Shown piece after piece: positions 8,415 to 17,447 of a stretch of 29,262 bases of DNA. The DNA is taken from positions 1-29,262 of the forward strand of contig NZ_JALXXL010000017.1 of the NCBI RefSeq assembly GCF_025152525.1, read 5' to 3'. The stretch comes from Corynebacterium sp. p3-SID1056 (GTDB lineage: Bacteria > Actinomycetota > Actinomycetes > Mycobacteriales > Mycobacteriaceae). The notes under the pieces were generated by a model. It ran no database searches. It worked only from the letters and a program-made list of their open reading frames with translations, and was not told the origin of the DNA. Both the position numbers and the translations under genes were made by a program. Each line of letters opens with the position of its first letter. Positions within the stretch are counted from its first letter, which is position 1.

Positions 8415-9686
8415 ATGAAAGTATGGTCTTGGGTAGTTGGCGCGCTTGCGCTGGCAGCGGTCGGCACCGCGGCGGGCTTCGGCATCGCGGCGCAGCGTGA
8501 GTTGGCGTCGCTGGAGCACGCCCCGGCGTATTCGCTCACCGCCCCGCCGCCGCTGCTCGCGCCCGCGCAGGGCAGTGACATCGACGAGCAATTGCTTATC
8601 GACGCCCTCACGCCCGCCGCTTCCAACCCCGACCTCGGCACCTTCCACGCCCGGATTTCCTCCGTCAACACGGGCGAGGTCGTCCTGGACCGCAACGCGG
8701 ACGTGCCGCTGCGGCCCGCGTCGGTGACCAAGGTCCTGACCGCAGCTGCGGCTCTGTACCAGCTGGGCCCGGAGGACACGCTGCCGACTGCGGTGGTGCG
8801 CGGTGCGGAGCCGGGCGAGGTGACCATCCTGGCAGGCGGCGACGTGTGGCTGGACGCAGACGCCCTGGACGACTTGGCGGCGCAGATGCAGGGGGAAGAA
8901 GTCTCCTCGGTCACCATCGATACCTCGCTCTGGGAGGGTTTTACCGAGTTCCCCGAGACCTGGGACCCGGAAAACATTGACGCAGGGTACGTGGCGCCTC
9001 TGCAGCCGGCGATGCTTTCCGGCGGCCGCATGGATGGCAATACGGAGGGGGACGTGCCGCGCTCCCATACGCCGGCGCTCGAGGTGGCGCAGGCGCTGGC
9101 GAACCGCCTCGGCGCGGAGCACGCCGCGGTCGCGGACGGGCCTTCCCCGGCAGACGCGCAGGTGCTCGCGTCGGTGGAGTCGCCGACGCTGACCGAGCGG
9201 ATGCGGGTGATGATGCGTAACTCGGACAACGTCTACGCCGAGGCCATCGGCCGCGAGGTGGCGCTCGCGCGCGGCACCACGGATGCGCCGCAGGCGGTAC
9301 TCGACACGCTCGCCGAGCACGGCCTGGATCTCAGCGGCACCGAGCTGGCCGACTGCAGCGGCTTGTCCGATACCAACCGGATCGCGCCCGCCCTCCTCGA
9401 CACCGTCCTGATGCAGGCTGCGACCGAGGTGCCGCTGCGCGACCTGCTGGACACCCTGCCCGTCGCCGCTGGCGAGGGCACGCTGGAAACCCGCTACGAG
9501 GATCTCCCCGGCCGCGGCTGGGTGCGCGCGAAGACCGGCACGCTCGACGAGACCTCCGCGCTCGCCGGCACGGTGACCAGCGAGGCGGGCAACGTCTATA
9601 CTTTCGCCTTCATCTCCAACGACTCCTCCATCCTTGAGGCCCGCCGCGGGATGGACGAGCTCGCCTCGATCCTGCGCGACTTCTAA
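8415..9686 (+). CDS. dacB: D-alanyl-D-alanine carboxypeptidase/endopeptidase (PBP4 type)
   Basis: A 423-aa exported class C penicillin-binding protein (peptidase S13) that trims or cleaves peptidoglycan peptide cross-links outside the membrane. The three active-site motifs are present: SVTK (Ser103-Lys106), SDN (270-272) and KTG (373-375). An N-terminal hydrophobic segment (about residues 4-24) serves as signal peptide or anchor. The open frame runs upstream into the ppa gene on the opposite strand, so the ATG at 8415 (MKVWSWVV), after the intergenic promoter region, is the sensible start. tilS begins 3 nt after its stop, indicating coupling. This dac-tilS-hpt order is typical of corynebacteria and mycobacteria. 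Confidence 0.93.
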   Translation: MKVWSWVVGALALAAVGTAAGFGIAAQRELASLEHAPAYSLTAPPPLLAPAQGSDIDEQLLIDALTPAASNPDLGTFHARISSVNTGEVVLDRNADVPLRPASVTKVLTAAAALYQLGPEDTLPTAVVRGAEPGEVTILAGGDVWLDADALDDLAAQMQGEEVSSVTIDTSLWEGFTEFPETWDPENIDAGYVAPLQPAMLSGGRMDGNTEGDVPRSHTPALEVAQALANRLGAEHAAVADGPSPADAQVLASVESPTLTERMRVMMRNSDNVYAEAIGREVALARGTTDAPQAVLDTLAEHGLDLSGTELADCSGLSDTNRIAPALLDTVLMQAATEVPLRDLLDTLPVAAGEGTLETRYEDLPGRGWVRAKTGTLDETSALAGTVTSEAGNVYTFAFISNDSSILEARRGMDELASILRDF

Positions 9687-9689
9687 ACA

Positions 9690-10595
9690 ATGGCAACGCA
9701 GCCCTTTTGGCCCCGCACCTGCCCGCGCTTCCTCGCTTGCCGACGCGCCGTGCGCGCACACCGCACCGACGCAGAAGTCACCATCGGGCTTTCCGGCGGA
9801 CCGGACTCCCTCGCGCTCGTGGCCGCGGCGGCAGCGGAGCAGCAACCAGCCCGCGCGGTGGTCGTCGACCACGGGTTGCAGCCCGGCTCCGCGGACGTCG
9901 CCAGGCGTGCCGCCGAGCAGGCCCGCGCGCTCGGCATCTCTGCCGAAGTTGTCACGGTAGACGTCGACAAAAGCGACAACCTCGAGGCCGCAGCCCGGCA
10001 GGCCCGCTACGCCGCACTCTTCGCTTCCGACACCGAAGTCTGGGTGGCACACACCGCCGACGACCAGGCCGAGACCCTGCTGCTGGGTGCCCTGCGCGGC
10101 AACCCCGCCGGCATGGAAGCGCGCGCCGGGCGGCTCGTCCGCCCCTTCCTCCACCTACGCCGCGCGGACACCGTCGGTGCCTGCGCCGAGCTCGGCCTCG
10201 CCACCTGGGAGGATCCGATGAACCGGGACCCGGCGTACCGACGCGTCGCCATGCGCACCCAGATCATCCCGGCGCTTACCCAGCTGCTGGGCGGCGACGC
10301 CGTCCCCGCGCTCGCGCGCACCGCCGACCGGATCGCGCAAAGCAACGCCGCCATCCGCGAGCTCGCCAGACCCACCGGCACCATGCGCTGCGAGGAGCTC
10401 GCAGCGCTGCCCGCGGTGCTGCGCCGCTCCCGGATCCACGCCTGGCTGGTCGACAAGGACATTCACCCCAACGGCGCCCAACTCGACGCCATCGAGCGGC
10501 TGGTCACCCACTGGCACGGACAGGTCGGCGTCGATATGGCGCGCGGCGTGCGTGTGCGCCGCGTCGACGGCGAGCTCGAACTTACTGACCGATGA
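9690..10595 (+). CDS. tilS: tRNA(Ile)-lysidine synthase
   Basis: A 301-aa cytoplasmic enzyme that attaches lysine to C34 of the CAU-anticodon tRNA-Ile using ATP, so that it reads AUA. The PP-loop motif SGGPDS is at residues 35-40, followed by the family pattern VVDHGLQPGS and HTADDQAETLLLG. It is shorter than the E. coli protein, as usual in actinobacteria, with only a short helical region (to VGVDMARGVRVRR) after the N-type ATPase domain. There is no clear ribosome site, so translation is probably coupled to dacB, 3 nt upstream. Its product allows decoding of the rare ATA codons noted elsewhere in this window. Confidence 0.95.
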   Translation: MATQPFWPRTCPRFLACRRAVRAHRTDAEVTIGLSGGPDSLALVAAAAAEQQPARAVVVDHGLQPGSADVARRAAEQARALGISAEVVTVDVDKSDNLEAAARQARYAALFASDTEVWVAHTADDQAETLLLGALRGNPAGMEARAGRLVRPFLHLRRADTVGACAELGLATWEDPMNRDPAYRRVAMRTQIIPALTQLLGGDAVPALARTADRIAQSNAAIRELARPTGTMRCEELAALPAVLRRSRIHAWLVDKDIHPNGAQLDAIERLVTHWHGQVGVDMARGVRVRRVDGELELTDR

Positions 10596-10676
10596 CCTGG
10601 GCCTTGTTGTCGCGCAAGGTGAGTAGGTGGCAGTATGAAGGAGTTGTAAGCCAACAGGAGATGGAAGGGCCCAACA

Positions 10677-11279
10677 ATGACCGAGCTGCACACCGAAAAG
10701 GATTTCAACGTCCCCGCCAACCGCTACGGCGATGACGTGGAGGCCATCCTCCTGACCGAGGAGGCGTTGCAGGACCGCATCCAGGAGCTGGCCGACATGA
10801 TCTCGGAGAAGTACAAGGATGCGGAGCAGGACCTCATCCTGGTGTGCGTGCTCAAAGGCGCGGTCTTCTTCCTCACGGATTTCGCCCGCAAGCTTTCCAT
10901 CCCGGCGGAGATGGAGTTCATGGCTGTCTCCTCGTACGGCAACTCCACCACCAGCTCCGGCGTGGTCCGCATTCTCAAGGACTTGGACAAGGAGATCGCC
11001 GACCGCGACGTGCTCGTGGTCGAAGACATCATCGACTCGGGCCTGACCCTGTCCTGGCTGCTGAAGAACCTGCGCGGCCGCGGCCCAAAGAGCCTCGAGG
11101 TGATCACGCTGTTGCGTAAGCCGGAGGTGCAGACCGCGCAGATTGATCTGCTCGACGTCGGCTTCGACATCCCGAACGAGTTCGTGATCGGCTACGGCCT
11201 GGACTACGCGGAGCGCTACCGCGACCTGCCGTACGTCGGCACGCTGCACCCGCGCGTGTACTCGGACGAGGATGCGTAA
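10677..11279 (+). CDS. hpt: Hypoxanthine phosphoribosyltransferase
   Basis: A 200-aa cytoplasmic purine-salvage enzyme that makes IMP (and probably GMP) from the base and PRPP. The PRPP-binding loop [12 protein letters not shown] lies around residues 113-126. The upstream [12 protein letters not shown] and downstream [25 protein letters not shown] segments are standard for the family. The ATG at 10677 has GGAAGGG at 10663-10669, 7 nt away. The 81-bp gap after tilS may hold a weak promoter (a TATGAA at 10634-10639), but spacing to possible -35 boxes is poor. hpt lies between tilS and ftsH as in related actinobacteria. Confidence 0.96.
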   Translation: MTELHTEKDFNVPANRYGDDVEAILLTEEALQDRIQELADMISEKYKDAEQDLILVCVLKGAVFFLTDFARKLSIPAEMEFMAVSSYGNSTTSSGVVRILKDLDKEIADRDVLVVEDIIDSGLTLSWLLKNLRGRGPKSLEVITLLRKPEVQTAQIDLLDVGFDIPNEFVIGYGLDYAERYRDLPYVGTLHPRVYSDEDA

Positions 11280-11323
11280 CCCGGGCAATTTTCTAGTGAG
11301 AACAGGCTAAACCTAAAAACTGT

Positions 11324-13711
11324 ATGACTAAGAACAAGAATGTGTTGCGGTGGGGCATTTTCGCCGCCGTCGCGCTCGTCCTGCTCTACGTGCTCACCCT
11401 CTTTGGCGATGACACCCGCAATTACCAGCAGGTCGATACTTCCGTCGCTATCCAGCAGCTTCACGACGGCAACGCGAAGGACGTCCAGATCGACGACCGC
11501 GAGCAGCGCGTCCGCATTGAACTGCGCGAGCCGATCACCGTGGAGGAGCGCGAGGGCGTCGAGGCGGTGTCCGCGCAATACCCGGCGCGTACCACCCCGG
11601 AGATTTTCGCCGCCGTGCGCGAGTCCGGGGCGGACACCTACAAGACGAACGTGACGCAGGAGTCCTTCCTGCTGTCCATGCTTGGTTTCATGCTGCCGAT
11701 GATCATCGTCTTCGGTCTGATCTTCTACCTGATGTACCGGATGCAGGCCGGCGGTGGCATGTTCGGCATCGGCGGCTCCAAGGCGAAGCAGCTGACCAAG
11801 GACAACCCGACCAATACCTTCGAGGACGTCGCGGGCGCGGATGAGGCCGTCGACGAGCTGCAGGAGGTCGTCGACTTCCTCATGGAGCCGGGCATCTACG
11901 AAAAGCTCGGCGCGAAGATCCCCCGCGGCGTGCTGCTCTACGGCCCGCCCGGTACCGGTAAGACGCTGATCGCGCGCGCGGTGGCGGGCGAGGCCGGCGT
12001 GCCCTTTTACTCCATTTCGGGTTCCGACTTCGTGGAGATGTTCGTCGGCGTGGGTGCCTCGCGTGTGCGCGACCTGTTCAAGCAGGCCCGCGAGAACAGC
12101 CCCTGCATCATCTTTGTCGACGAGATCGACGCCGTCGGCCGCCAGCGCGGCTCGGGTATGGGCGGCGGCCACGACGAGCGTGAGCAGACGCTGAACCAGC
12201 TGCTGGTGGAGATGGACGGCTTCGGCGACCGCGAGGGCGTCATCCTCATCGCGGCGACCAACCGCCCGGACATCCTGGATCCGGCGCTGCTGCGCCCGGG
12301 CCGTTTCGACCGCCAGATCCCGGTGACCAACCCGGACCTGGCCGGCCGCGAGCAGATCCTCAAGGTGCACGCGAAGGGCAAGCCCTTGGCCAAGGACGTC
12401 TCGCTGGAAGCGCTGGCCAAGCGCACGGCCGGCATGTCCGGCGCGGACCTGGCCAACGTACTCAACGAGGCCGCGCTGCTTACCGCGCGCATCGGCGGCA
12501 ACGTGATCACCCCGGACGCGCTGGAGGAGGCGACCGACCGCGTGATTGGCGGCCCGCGCCGCTCCACCAAGATCATCTCCGAGCACGAGAAGAAGGTCAC
12601 CGCTTACCACGAGGGCGGGCACACGCTCGCCGCCTGGGCGCTCAAAGACATCGAGCGCGTCTACAAGGTCACCATCCTCGCCCGCGGCCGCACCGGCGGC
12701 TTCGCCATGACCGCCGACGAGGACGACAAGGGCATGTACAACCGCGATGAGCTCTTCGCCCGCATGGTCTTCGCCATGGGCGGACGCAGCGCGGAGGAGC
12801 TCGTCTTCGGCGCGCCCACGACCGGCGCCTCCAACGACATCGAGCAGGCCACGAAGATCGCGCGCGCGATGGTCACCGAGTACGGCATGACCTCCGCGCT
12901 CGGCGCGGTCAAGTACGGCCAGGAACAGGGCGATCCCTTCTCCGGTCGCGGTGCCGGCGGCTCGCTCGAGTATTCGCCAGCGGTGGCCGCCAAGATCGAC
13001 GAGGAGATGCAATCGCTTCTCGACGCCGCGCATACCGTCGCCTACTCCACCCTGGAGAAGTACCGCGACCAGCTCGACGCTCTGGCCTCCAAACTCCTGG
13101 AGAAGGAAACGCTGCGCCGCCCGGACCTCGAGGAACTCTTCGACGGCATCGAGCCGGTCCGCCCCGAGCTGCCCGCCCACGACATCCGCTTCGGCCAGCA
13201 GCCGGGCCGCGAGCCGGTGAAGACGCCGGTGGAGCTTGCGAAGGAACGCGGCGAGGAGCCGCCGAAGCCCTTCTCGCTTCTCGACGCCTCCCGCGCCGCA
13301 CGTGAGCGCCGCCAGCGGGAGCGCGACGCCCGCGACAAGGGCCCCAAGCGCACAGGCAACGGCTCCACCGCGTGGACCCCGCCCCAGGGCGGCTCACGCC
13401 CGACCTACGGTGGGCCGACCCCGCCGCCGGGCTGGACCTACCCGGGCGCAAGCGACGCGGACGCAGAGGAGCCCAAGCCGCAGCAGCACCCTGGCATGCG
13501 CAACTACGCGCCCCAGCCAGAAAAGCCAGAAAAGCCAGAGAAGCCGGAGCAGCCAGAACAGACCGAGGAGATCGGCTTCCGCCTGCCGGAAAACGAGCGC
13601 CCCACCGACTCCTACTACCGCCCGTCCGAGGACACGACCCGCAGGCTGCCGCGTCACCGGAAAGAGGACGGCGAAACCAGCAACGCAGAGGACACCAACA
13701 ATGACCAATAA
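11324..13711 (+). CDS. ftsH: ATP-dependent membrane zinc protease FtsH
   Basis: A 795-aa AAA+ protease that extracts and degrades membrane and soluble proteins. There are two transmembrane segments (about 9-27 and 115-137) flanking a short external domain. The AAA module follows, with Walker A GPPGTGKT (207-214), Walker B IIFVDEID and the second region of homology [20 protein letters not shown]. The M41 peptidase has HEGGH (His429, Glu430, His433). After the protease domain comes an unusually long, charged and Pro-rich tail of roughly 170 residues with KPE repeats, commonly long in corynebacteria but not part of the enzyme core. There is no obvious Shine-Dalgarno at ATG 11324; an AT-rich TAAACCT lies shortly before it. 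Its end overlaps folE by 11 nt. Confidence 0.97.
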   Translation: MTKNKNVLRWGIFAAVALVLLYVLTLFGDDTRNYQQVDTSVAIQQLHDGNAKDVQIDDREQRVRIELREPITVEEREGVEAVSAQYPARTTPEIFAAVRESGADTYKTNVTQESFLLSMLGFMLPMIIVFGLIFYLMYRMQAGGGMFGIGGSKAKQLTKDNPTNTFEDVAGADEAVDELQEVVDFLMEPGIYEKLGAKIPRGVLLYGPPGTGKTLIARAVAGEAGVPFYSISGSDFVEMFVGVGASRVRDLFKQARENSPCIIFVDEIDAVGRQRGSGMGGGHDEREQTLNQLLVEMDGFGDREGVILIAATNRPDILDPALLRPGRFDRQIPVTNPDLAGREQILKVHAKGKPLAKDVSLEALAKRTAGMSGADLANVLNEAALLTARIGGNVITPDALEEATDRVIGGPRRSTKIISEHEKKVTAYHEGGHTLAAWALKDIERVYKVTILARGRTGGFAMTADEDDKGMYNRDELFARMVFAMGGRSAEELVFGAPTTGASNDIEQATKIARAMVTEYGMTSALGAVKYGQEQGDPFSGRGAGGSLEYSPAVAAKIDEEMQSLLDAAHTVAYSTLEKYRDQLDALASKLLEKETLRRPDLEELFDGIEPVRPELPAHDIRFGQQPGREPVKTPVELAKERGEEPPKPFSLLDASRAARERRQRERDARDKGPKRTGNGSTAWTPPQGGSRPTYGGPTPPPGWTYPGASDADAEEPKPQQHPGMRNYAPQPEKPEKPEKPEQPEQTEEIGFRLPENERPTDSYYRPSEDTTRRLPRHRKEDGETSNAEDTNNDQ
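13517..13562 (+). repeat. KPE tandem coding repeat in the FtsH tail
   Basis: About five 9-nt units (AAGCCAGAA and variants) encode [13 protein letters not shown] near the end of ftsH. A short similar KPEKPEAPE run occurs near 17300 in the next-but-five gene. Confidence 0.75.
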
Positions 13712-14273
13712 GTTCGACCAGGCGCGCGCCGAGGCCGCGGTACGTGAGCTGCTCATTGCGGTGGGCGAGGACCCGGACCGCGAAGGCTTGAAGGAAACGC
13801 CAGCGCGCGTGGCGCGTGCCTACGAGGAAGTCTTCGCCGGGCTGCACACCGATCCCACCGAGGTCCTGGAGAAAACGTTCGCGGAGAACCACCAGGAGCT
13901 CGTCCTCGTCCACGACATCCCGATCTACTCCACCTGCGAGCATCACCTCGTGCCCTTCTACGGCAAGGCGCACGTGGGCTACATCCCGGGCAAAGACGGC
14001 AAGGTCACTGGCCTGTCTAAGCTGGCCCGCCTGGCCGATTTGTACGCGAAGCGGCCGCAGGTCCAAGAGCGGTTGACGGGGCAGGTGGCTGACGCGATCG
14101 TCGAGAAGCTGGGGGCATCCGCGGTGATCGTGGTGGTTGAGTGCGAGCACCTGTGCATGGCGATGCGAGGGATCCGTAAACCCGGCGCGATCACGACTAC
14201 CTCGGCGGTGCGCGGCGGCTTTCAGAAGAACGCGGCCTCGCGCGCCGAGGTCTTGAGCCTAATCAGGAGGTAA
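13701..14273 (+). CDS. folE: GTP cyclohydrolase I
   Basis: A 190-aa homodecameric enzyme that converts GTP to dihydroneopterin triphosphate, the first committed step to folate. The zinc ligands are readable: Cys79 and His82 (in [10 protein letters not shown]) and Cys152 (in [11 protein letters not shown]). The [11 protein letters not shown] and [18 protein letters not shown] segments are standard. The frame is open far upstream inside ftsH, but homology begins only at [14 protein letters not shown], so ATG 13701 is chosen; it overlaps the end of ftsH by 11 nt. It is the first gene of a folE-folP-folB-folK block and is followed after 3 nt by folP. Confidence 0.97.
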   Translation: MTNKFDQARAEAAVRELLIAVGEDPDREGLKETPARVARAYEEVFAGLHTDPTEVLEKTFAENHQELVLVHDIPIYSTCEHHLVPFYGKAHVGYIPGKDGKVTGLSKLARLADLYAKRPQVQERLTGQVADAIVEKLGASAVIVVVECEHLCMAMRGIRKPGAITTTSAVRGGFQKNAASRAEVLSLIRR

Positions 14274-14276
14274 GCG

Positions 14277-15128
14277 ATGGTCAGCGTGGCTGAGCTGACG
14301 GCGCCCGGGCGCACCACGGTCATGGGCATTGTCAACGTCACGGAGGATTCCTTTTCCGACGGCGGGCGCTGGCTTGCCGCCGACGACGCGATCGCGCACG
14401 CCCACGAGCTGGTGCGACTGGGCGCGGACATCATCGACGTCGGTGCCGAGTCCACCCGGCCGGGCGCGACACGCGTGCCCGCCGAGGTGGAGGCCGCCCG
14501 CATCCGCCCGGTAATCGAGGCGCTGCACGCCGACGGCATCCGCACCTCCATCGACACGATGCGCGCTGCCACCGCCGCAGCGGCAGCGGAGGCCGGTGTG
14601 GACCTGATCAACGACGTCTCCGGCGGCCTCGCTGATCCAGATATGTACCGCGTGATGGCCGAAACGAAGCTGCCGGTGTGCCTGATGCACTGGCGCGCCG
14701 ACGCGTTTGTCAACGCCTCGGGTGCGGCCGACCACGGCGGGGACGTGGTGCGCGACGTCCACGAGGTGCTCGCCCAGCTCGTCAACAACGCGCTTGCCGC
14801 CGGCGTCGCGCACGACCAGATCACGCTCGACCCGGGCCTGGGCTTTGCCAAGACGGCCGCGGACAACTGGGCGCTGCTACACGCGCTGCCGGAGTTCATC
14901 GCCGGCGAGTTCCCCATCCTGGTTGGCGCGAGCCGCAAGCGCTTCCTCACCGGGATCCGCAAAGACCGCGGGCTCGAGCACGGGCCCGTCGACGCCGACC
15001 CCGCCACCGCCGCCGTCACCGCACTGTCGGCGCATTACGGGGCGTGGTGCGTGCGCGTGCACGAGGTCGCCGTCTCCCGCGACGCAGTCGACGTCGCCGC
15101 GCGCTGGCGGCAGGGAGGCGTCAACTGA
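14277..15128 (+). CDS. folP: Dihydropteroate synthase
   Basis: A 283-aa TIM-barrel enzyme that joins p-aminobenzoate to the pterin diphosphate and is the target of sulfonamides. The hallmark MGIVNVTEDSFSDGG is at residues 16-30, followed by the GAESTRPGA loop, the conserved LDPGLGFAKT and the SRKRFL segment near residue 219. Length is normal. The AGGAGG at 14265-14270, lying over the folE stop, is 6 nt from the ATG, so translation is coupled. The stop overlaps the folB start (TGATG). Confidence 0.97.
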   Translation: MVSVAELTAPGRTTVMGIVNVTEDSFSDGGRWLAADDAIAHAHELVRLGADIIDVGAESTRPGATRVPAEVEAARIRPVIEALHADGIRTSIDTMRAATAAAAAEAGVDLINDVSGGLADPDMYRVMAETKLPVCLMHWRADAFVNASGAADHGGDVVRDVHEVLAQLVNNALAAGVAHDQITLDPGLGFAKTAADNWALLHALPEFIAGEFPILVGASRKRFLTGIRKDRGLEHGPVDADPATAAVTALSAHYGAWCVRVHEVAVSRDAVDVAARWRQGGVN

Positions 15129-15502
15129 TGGCCGATCGCATTGAGCTCAAAGGCCTCGTCTGCTATGCCCACCACGGCGTGCTGCCGCACGAGACGGAGC
15201 ACGGCCAGGCCTTCACCATCGACATCACCTGCTGGGTGGATTTCGCCGAGGCCGCAGCTGGCGATGACCTGACCAAGACGATCAACTACGCGGAACTCGC
15301 CCAGCTGGCCTATGACGTGGCCGCCGGGACCCCGCGCCAGCTCATCGAAACCGTCGCCACCGAGATCGCCGACACCGCCATGGAGCGCTTCATGCCGCTC
15401 CACGCCATCGAGGTCACGGTGCACAAGCCGCACGCCCCGATCCCGCTGGTCTTCGACGATGTCGCCGTCGTGTGCCGCCGCAACCGCAAGCACAGGAGGT
15501 AG
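15128..15502 (+). CDS. folB: Dihydroneopterin aldolase
   Basis: A 124-aa small enzyme that cleaves dihydroneopterin to 6-hydroxymethyl-dihydropterin. Family features: the GLVCYAHHGVLPHETEHGQAFTIDI segment, with Glu22 as the likely pterin-binding residue, the NYAELA segment and VTVHKPHAPI, whose Lys is the likely catalytic residue. The frame is open upstream inside folP, but ATG 15128 overlaps the folP stop and begins the homologous region, so it is the start. It lies between folP and folK. Confidence 0.95.
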   Translation: MADRIELKGLVCYAHHGVLPHETEHGQAFTIDITCWVDFAEAAAGDDLTKTINYAELAQLAYDVAAGTPRQLIETVATEIADTAMERFMPLHAIEVTVHKPHAPIPLVFDDVAVVCRRNRKHRR

Positions 15503-15503
15503 C

Positions 15504-15980
15504 ATGCGCGCCGTCATCTCCGCCGGCTCCAACATGGAAGACTCCCGCGCCCACCTCGCCTCCGTCCGCGCGCACTTCGCCGACACACTCGTCGCCGCAA
15601 GCTCGCTCTACGCCACCGCGCCATGGGGGAAGACGGATCAGCCGGACTTTCTCAACCAGAGCCTGCTTATCGACGCCCCACTCACCCCCGCCGAACTCCT
15701 GACCGAATGCCAGGCGCTCGAGGCCGCCGCCAACCGCGTAAGAATCGAGCGCTGGGGCCCGCGCACGCTCGACGTGGACATCGTCGACATCTCCGGCTAC
15801 ACCTCCGAGGACCCGGTCCTGACCATCCCGCACCCGCGCGCCCACCTGCGCGCCTTCGTGCTCGCGCCCTGGCTCGAGATCGACCCGGACGCTACGCTTA
15901 GCGGCGAGCGCGTCGCCGACCTGCTCGTGGGGCTTGACCCGGCAGAGCGTGCGGGTGTGCGCAAGCTGGAGGGTAAGTGA
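15504..15980 (+). CDS. folK: Hydroxymethyl-dihydropterin pyrophosphokinase
   Basis: A 158-aa kinase that activates 6-hydroxymethyl-dihydropterin with a diphosphate from ATP for use by FolP. The N-terminal ISAGSNMED, the FLNQSLLIDA segment and the signature RWGPRTLDVDI (about 83-93, with the two metal-binding Asp residues) are present. ATG 15504 has AGGAGG at 15494-15499, over the folB stop. It completes a compact folE-P-B-K block. Its stop overlaps the start of the next gene (TGATG). Confidence 0.95.
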   Translation: MRAVISAGSNMEDSRAHLASVRAHFADTLVAASSLYATAPWGKTDQPDFLNQSLLIDAPLTPAELLTECQALEAAANRVRIERWGPRTLDVDIVDISGYTSEDPVLTIPHPRAHLRAFVLAPWLEIDPDATLSGERVADLLVGLDPAERAGVRKLEGK

Positions 15981-16471
15981 TGGCTGAGCAACCGGGCAGC
16001 GGCATGCAGCGCACCTCCGTGGCCGCGCTGATCGGTGTCGCCGGGTTTAGCGCTGCGGCGACGCTGATTTTGATGCGGAGGTTTTACGGCGCGGTGGCGT
16101 CGATAAGCATTCTGGTGCCCTCGAGCCTCTGGGTGCTGGCGCTGACCTGCGGCTACCTCGTGGTGGTGGTGAAGAAGCGGCGCGAGGACGGGCGCATCGG
16201 GCTGGATCGCTCGCAGCTCAACCCCATGATGGCGGCCAATTTTATGCTCTTTGGCAAGGCCAGCGCGTGGGTCGGCGCGATCGCCGGCGGGGCCTACCTC
16301 GGGCCCCTGGTGTACGTGGTGCCGCGGCTCGGGGTGCTGGCGGCGGCGGGCGACGACCTGCCCGCGCTCGCCAGCGGGGTGCTCGGTGGGCTCGCGCTCG
16401 CGGTGGCCGGGGTGCTGCTGGAGAAGGCCTGCGAGGTGTCGCCGCCGTCCAACGGGGAAGCGGTTAGCTAA
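15980..16471 (+). CDS. DUF3180 family membrane protein
   Basis: A 163-aa integral membrane protein with four hydrophobic segments (about 12-30, 37-60, 91-115 and 127-147) and a short basic loop (KKRREDGR) between the second and third. It matches the DUF3180 proteins that follow folK in many actinobacteria. No function is known. ATG 15980 overlaps the folK stop; a GTG 3 nt earlier is possible but less likely. The gene contains one copy of the dispersed GCGTCGATAAGC motif (16097-16108), encoding Ala-Ser-Ile-Ser with the rare ATA codon. Confidence 0.88.
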   Translation: MAEQPGSGMQRTSVAALIGVAGFSAAATLILMRRFYGAVASISILVPSSLWVLALTCGYLVVVVKKRREDGRIGLDRSQLNPMMAANFMLFGKASAWVGAIAGGAYLGPLVYVVPRLGVLAAAGDDLPALASGVLGGLALAVAGVLLEKACEVSPPSNGEAVS

Positions 16472-16474
16472 GGT
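16469..16474 (+). promoter_or_regulatory. Candidate -10 box, DUF6779 gene (leaderless)
   Basis: TAAGGT fits TANNNT, overlaps the stop of the preceding gene and lies 7 nt before the ATG at 16482. It may give an internal leaderless transcript, but could also be chance. Confidence 0.3.
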
Positions 16475-16481
16475 ACTAACC

Positions 16482-17447
16482 ATGACTGCCGAATCTTCGT
16501 CCAGAGACAACGGAAACATCTGGGTCATCGTGCCGTTCGCGCTCGCGATCGTGGGCACGGTGGTGATGCTCTTCACGAACTCGGCCAACGCGCTGAAAAT
16601 CTCGCTGATCCTCGCGCTGTGGGCCGCCGCGGCCGGGCTCATCATCATCTTCAAGACGCGCCGCGACCGCGACGAAGCCACCCGCGCGCTCGCCGCCAGC
16701 GAAGCGCAGCACAAGGAGGAACTCGCCCGCCTCGAGGCGCGCCCGGCGCCGGAAGCGGCCGGTGCGGCTGGCGCTGTGACCGTGGACGAGGAACTGCTGC
16801 GCGACCTGCAGGCCGAGATCAAGGCCCTGCGCAGCCAGCTGGAGGAGATGCGCGGGCAGGTCTTCGAGTACGAGCCGGCGGCCGTGCGCGCGGCGGCGCG
16901 TCGCATCCAGGAAATCGAGCAGGCCGAGCCGGCTCCCGAGCCAGCAGAGCAGCGCGGGGAGCGCGAGGAGCGCGACACCTGGAGCAAGTCGACCGCAGCA
17001 CAGCCCAGCGAGGCAGTCCACCCGGTCGAGGAGCCAGTGCGCGAGCCGGTGCCGCCGTTCCGCGAGCCGAAAACTGAGCCGAAAACCGAGACCAAGGGCC
17101 CGTCGAACTTCGACACGGCCAAGATCACCCGTGTGACCGACGAGCACACCGCCGGCGGCAGCCACCGTCGCCCGCGCCCGAGCGGCGCGCCCAGCAGCGA
17201 CGCCGTGGCCGGCAACATCGGGCAGAAGCCGCAGCGCGAGCAGGCGAACCCGCTGTCCGCGCTGATCAGCGAGCGCACGAAGGCGAACGCAGAGCCGCAG
17301 AAGCCGGAAAAGCCGGAGGCACCTGAGCACACCGGCCGCCACGAGCAGCCCGACGCAGAACCCACCGGCGGCCGTCGCCGCCGCGACGCCGGCCGCGAGG
17401 GCGCGCTGTCCGTCGCTGAGCTCATCGCGCGTAACAAGCGCTCATGA
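16482..17447 (+). CDS. DUF6779-like membrane protein with charged tail
   Basis: A 321-aa protein with two adjacent transmembrane segments at the N-terminus (about 13-32 and 36-54), a helical, probably coiled-coil region (about 58-150, Glu/Arg/Ala-rich) and a long disordered charged and Pro-rich cytoplasmic tail. It resembles the corynebacterial DUF6779 proteins found at this place in the cluster; I cannot assign a function. The frame extends upstream into the DUF3180 gene, but ATG 16482 starts the hydrophobic region. It overlaps the next gene by 4 nt (ATGA), so the two are translated together. Confidence 0.8.
   Translation: MTAESSSRDNGNIWVIVPFALAIVGTVVMLFTNSANALKISLILALWAAAAGLIIIFKTRRDRDEATRALAASEAQHKEELARLEARPAPEAAGAAGAVTVDEELLRDLQAEIKALRSQLEEMRGQVFEYEPAAVRAAARRIQEIEQAEPAPEPAEQRGEREERDTWSKSTAAQPSEAVHPVEEPVREPVPPFREPKTEPKTETKGPSNFDTAKITRVTDEHTAGGSHRRPRPSGAPSSDAVAGNIGQKPQREQANPLSALISERTKANAEPQKPEKPEAPEHTGRHEQPDAEPTGGRRRRDAGREGALSVAELIARNKRS

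Noticed and set aside
10528..10536. GCGTCGATA in tilS
   Set aside because: It matches only nine bases of the dispersed motif and then diverges, which can be chance.
11216..13180. A 654-codon minus-strand frame opposite ftsH
   Set aside because: Its composition is that of an antisense shadow, and ftsH on the plus strand is certain.
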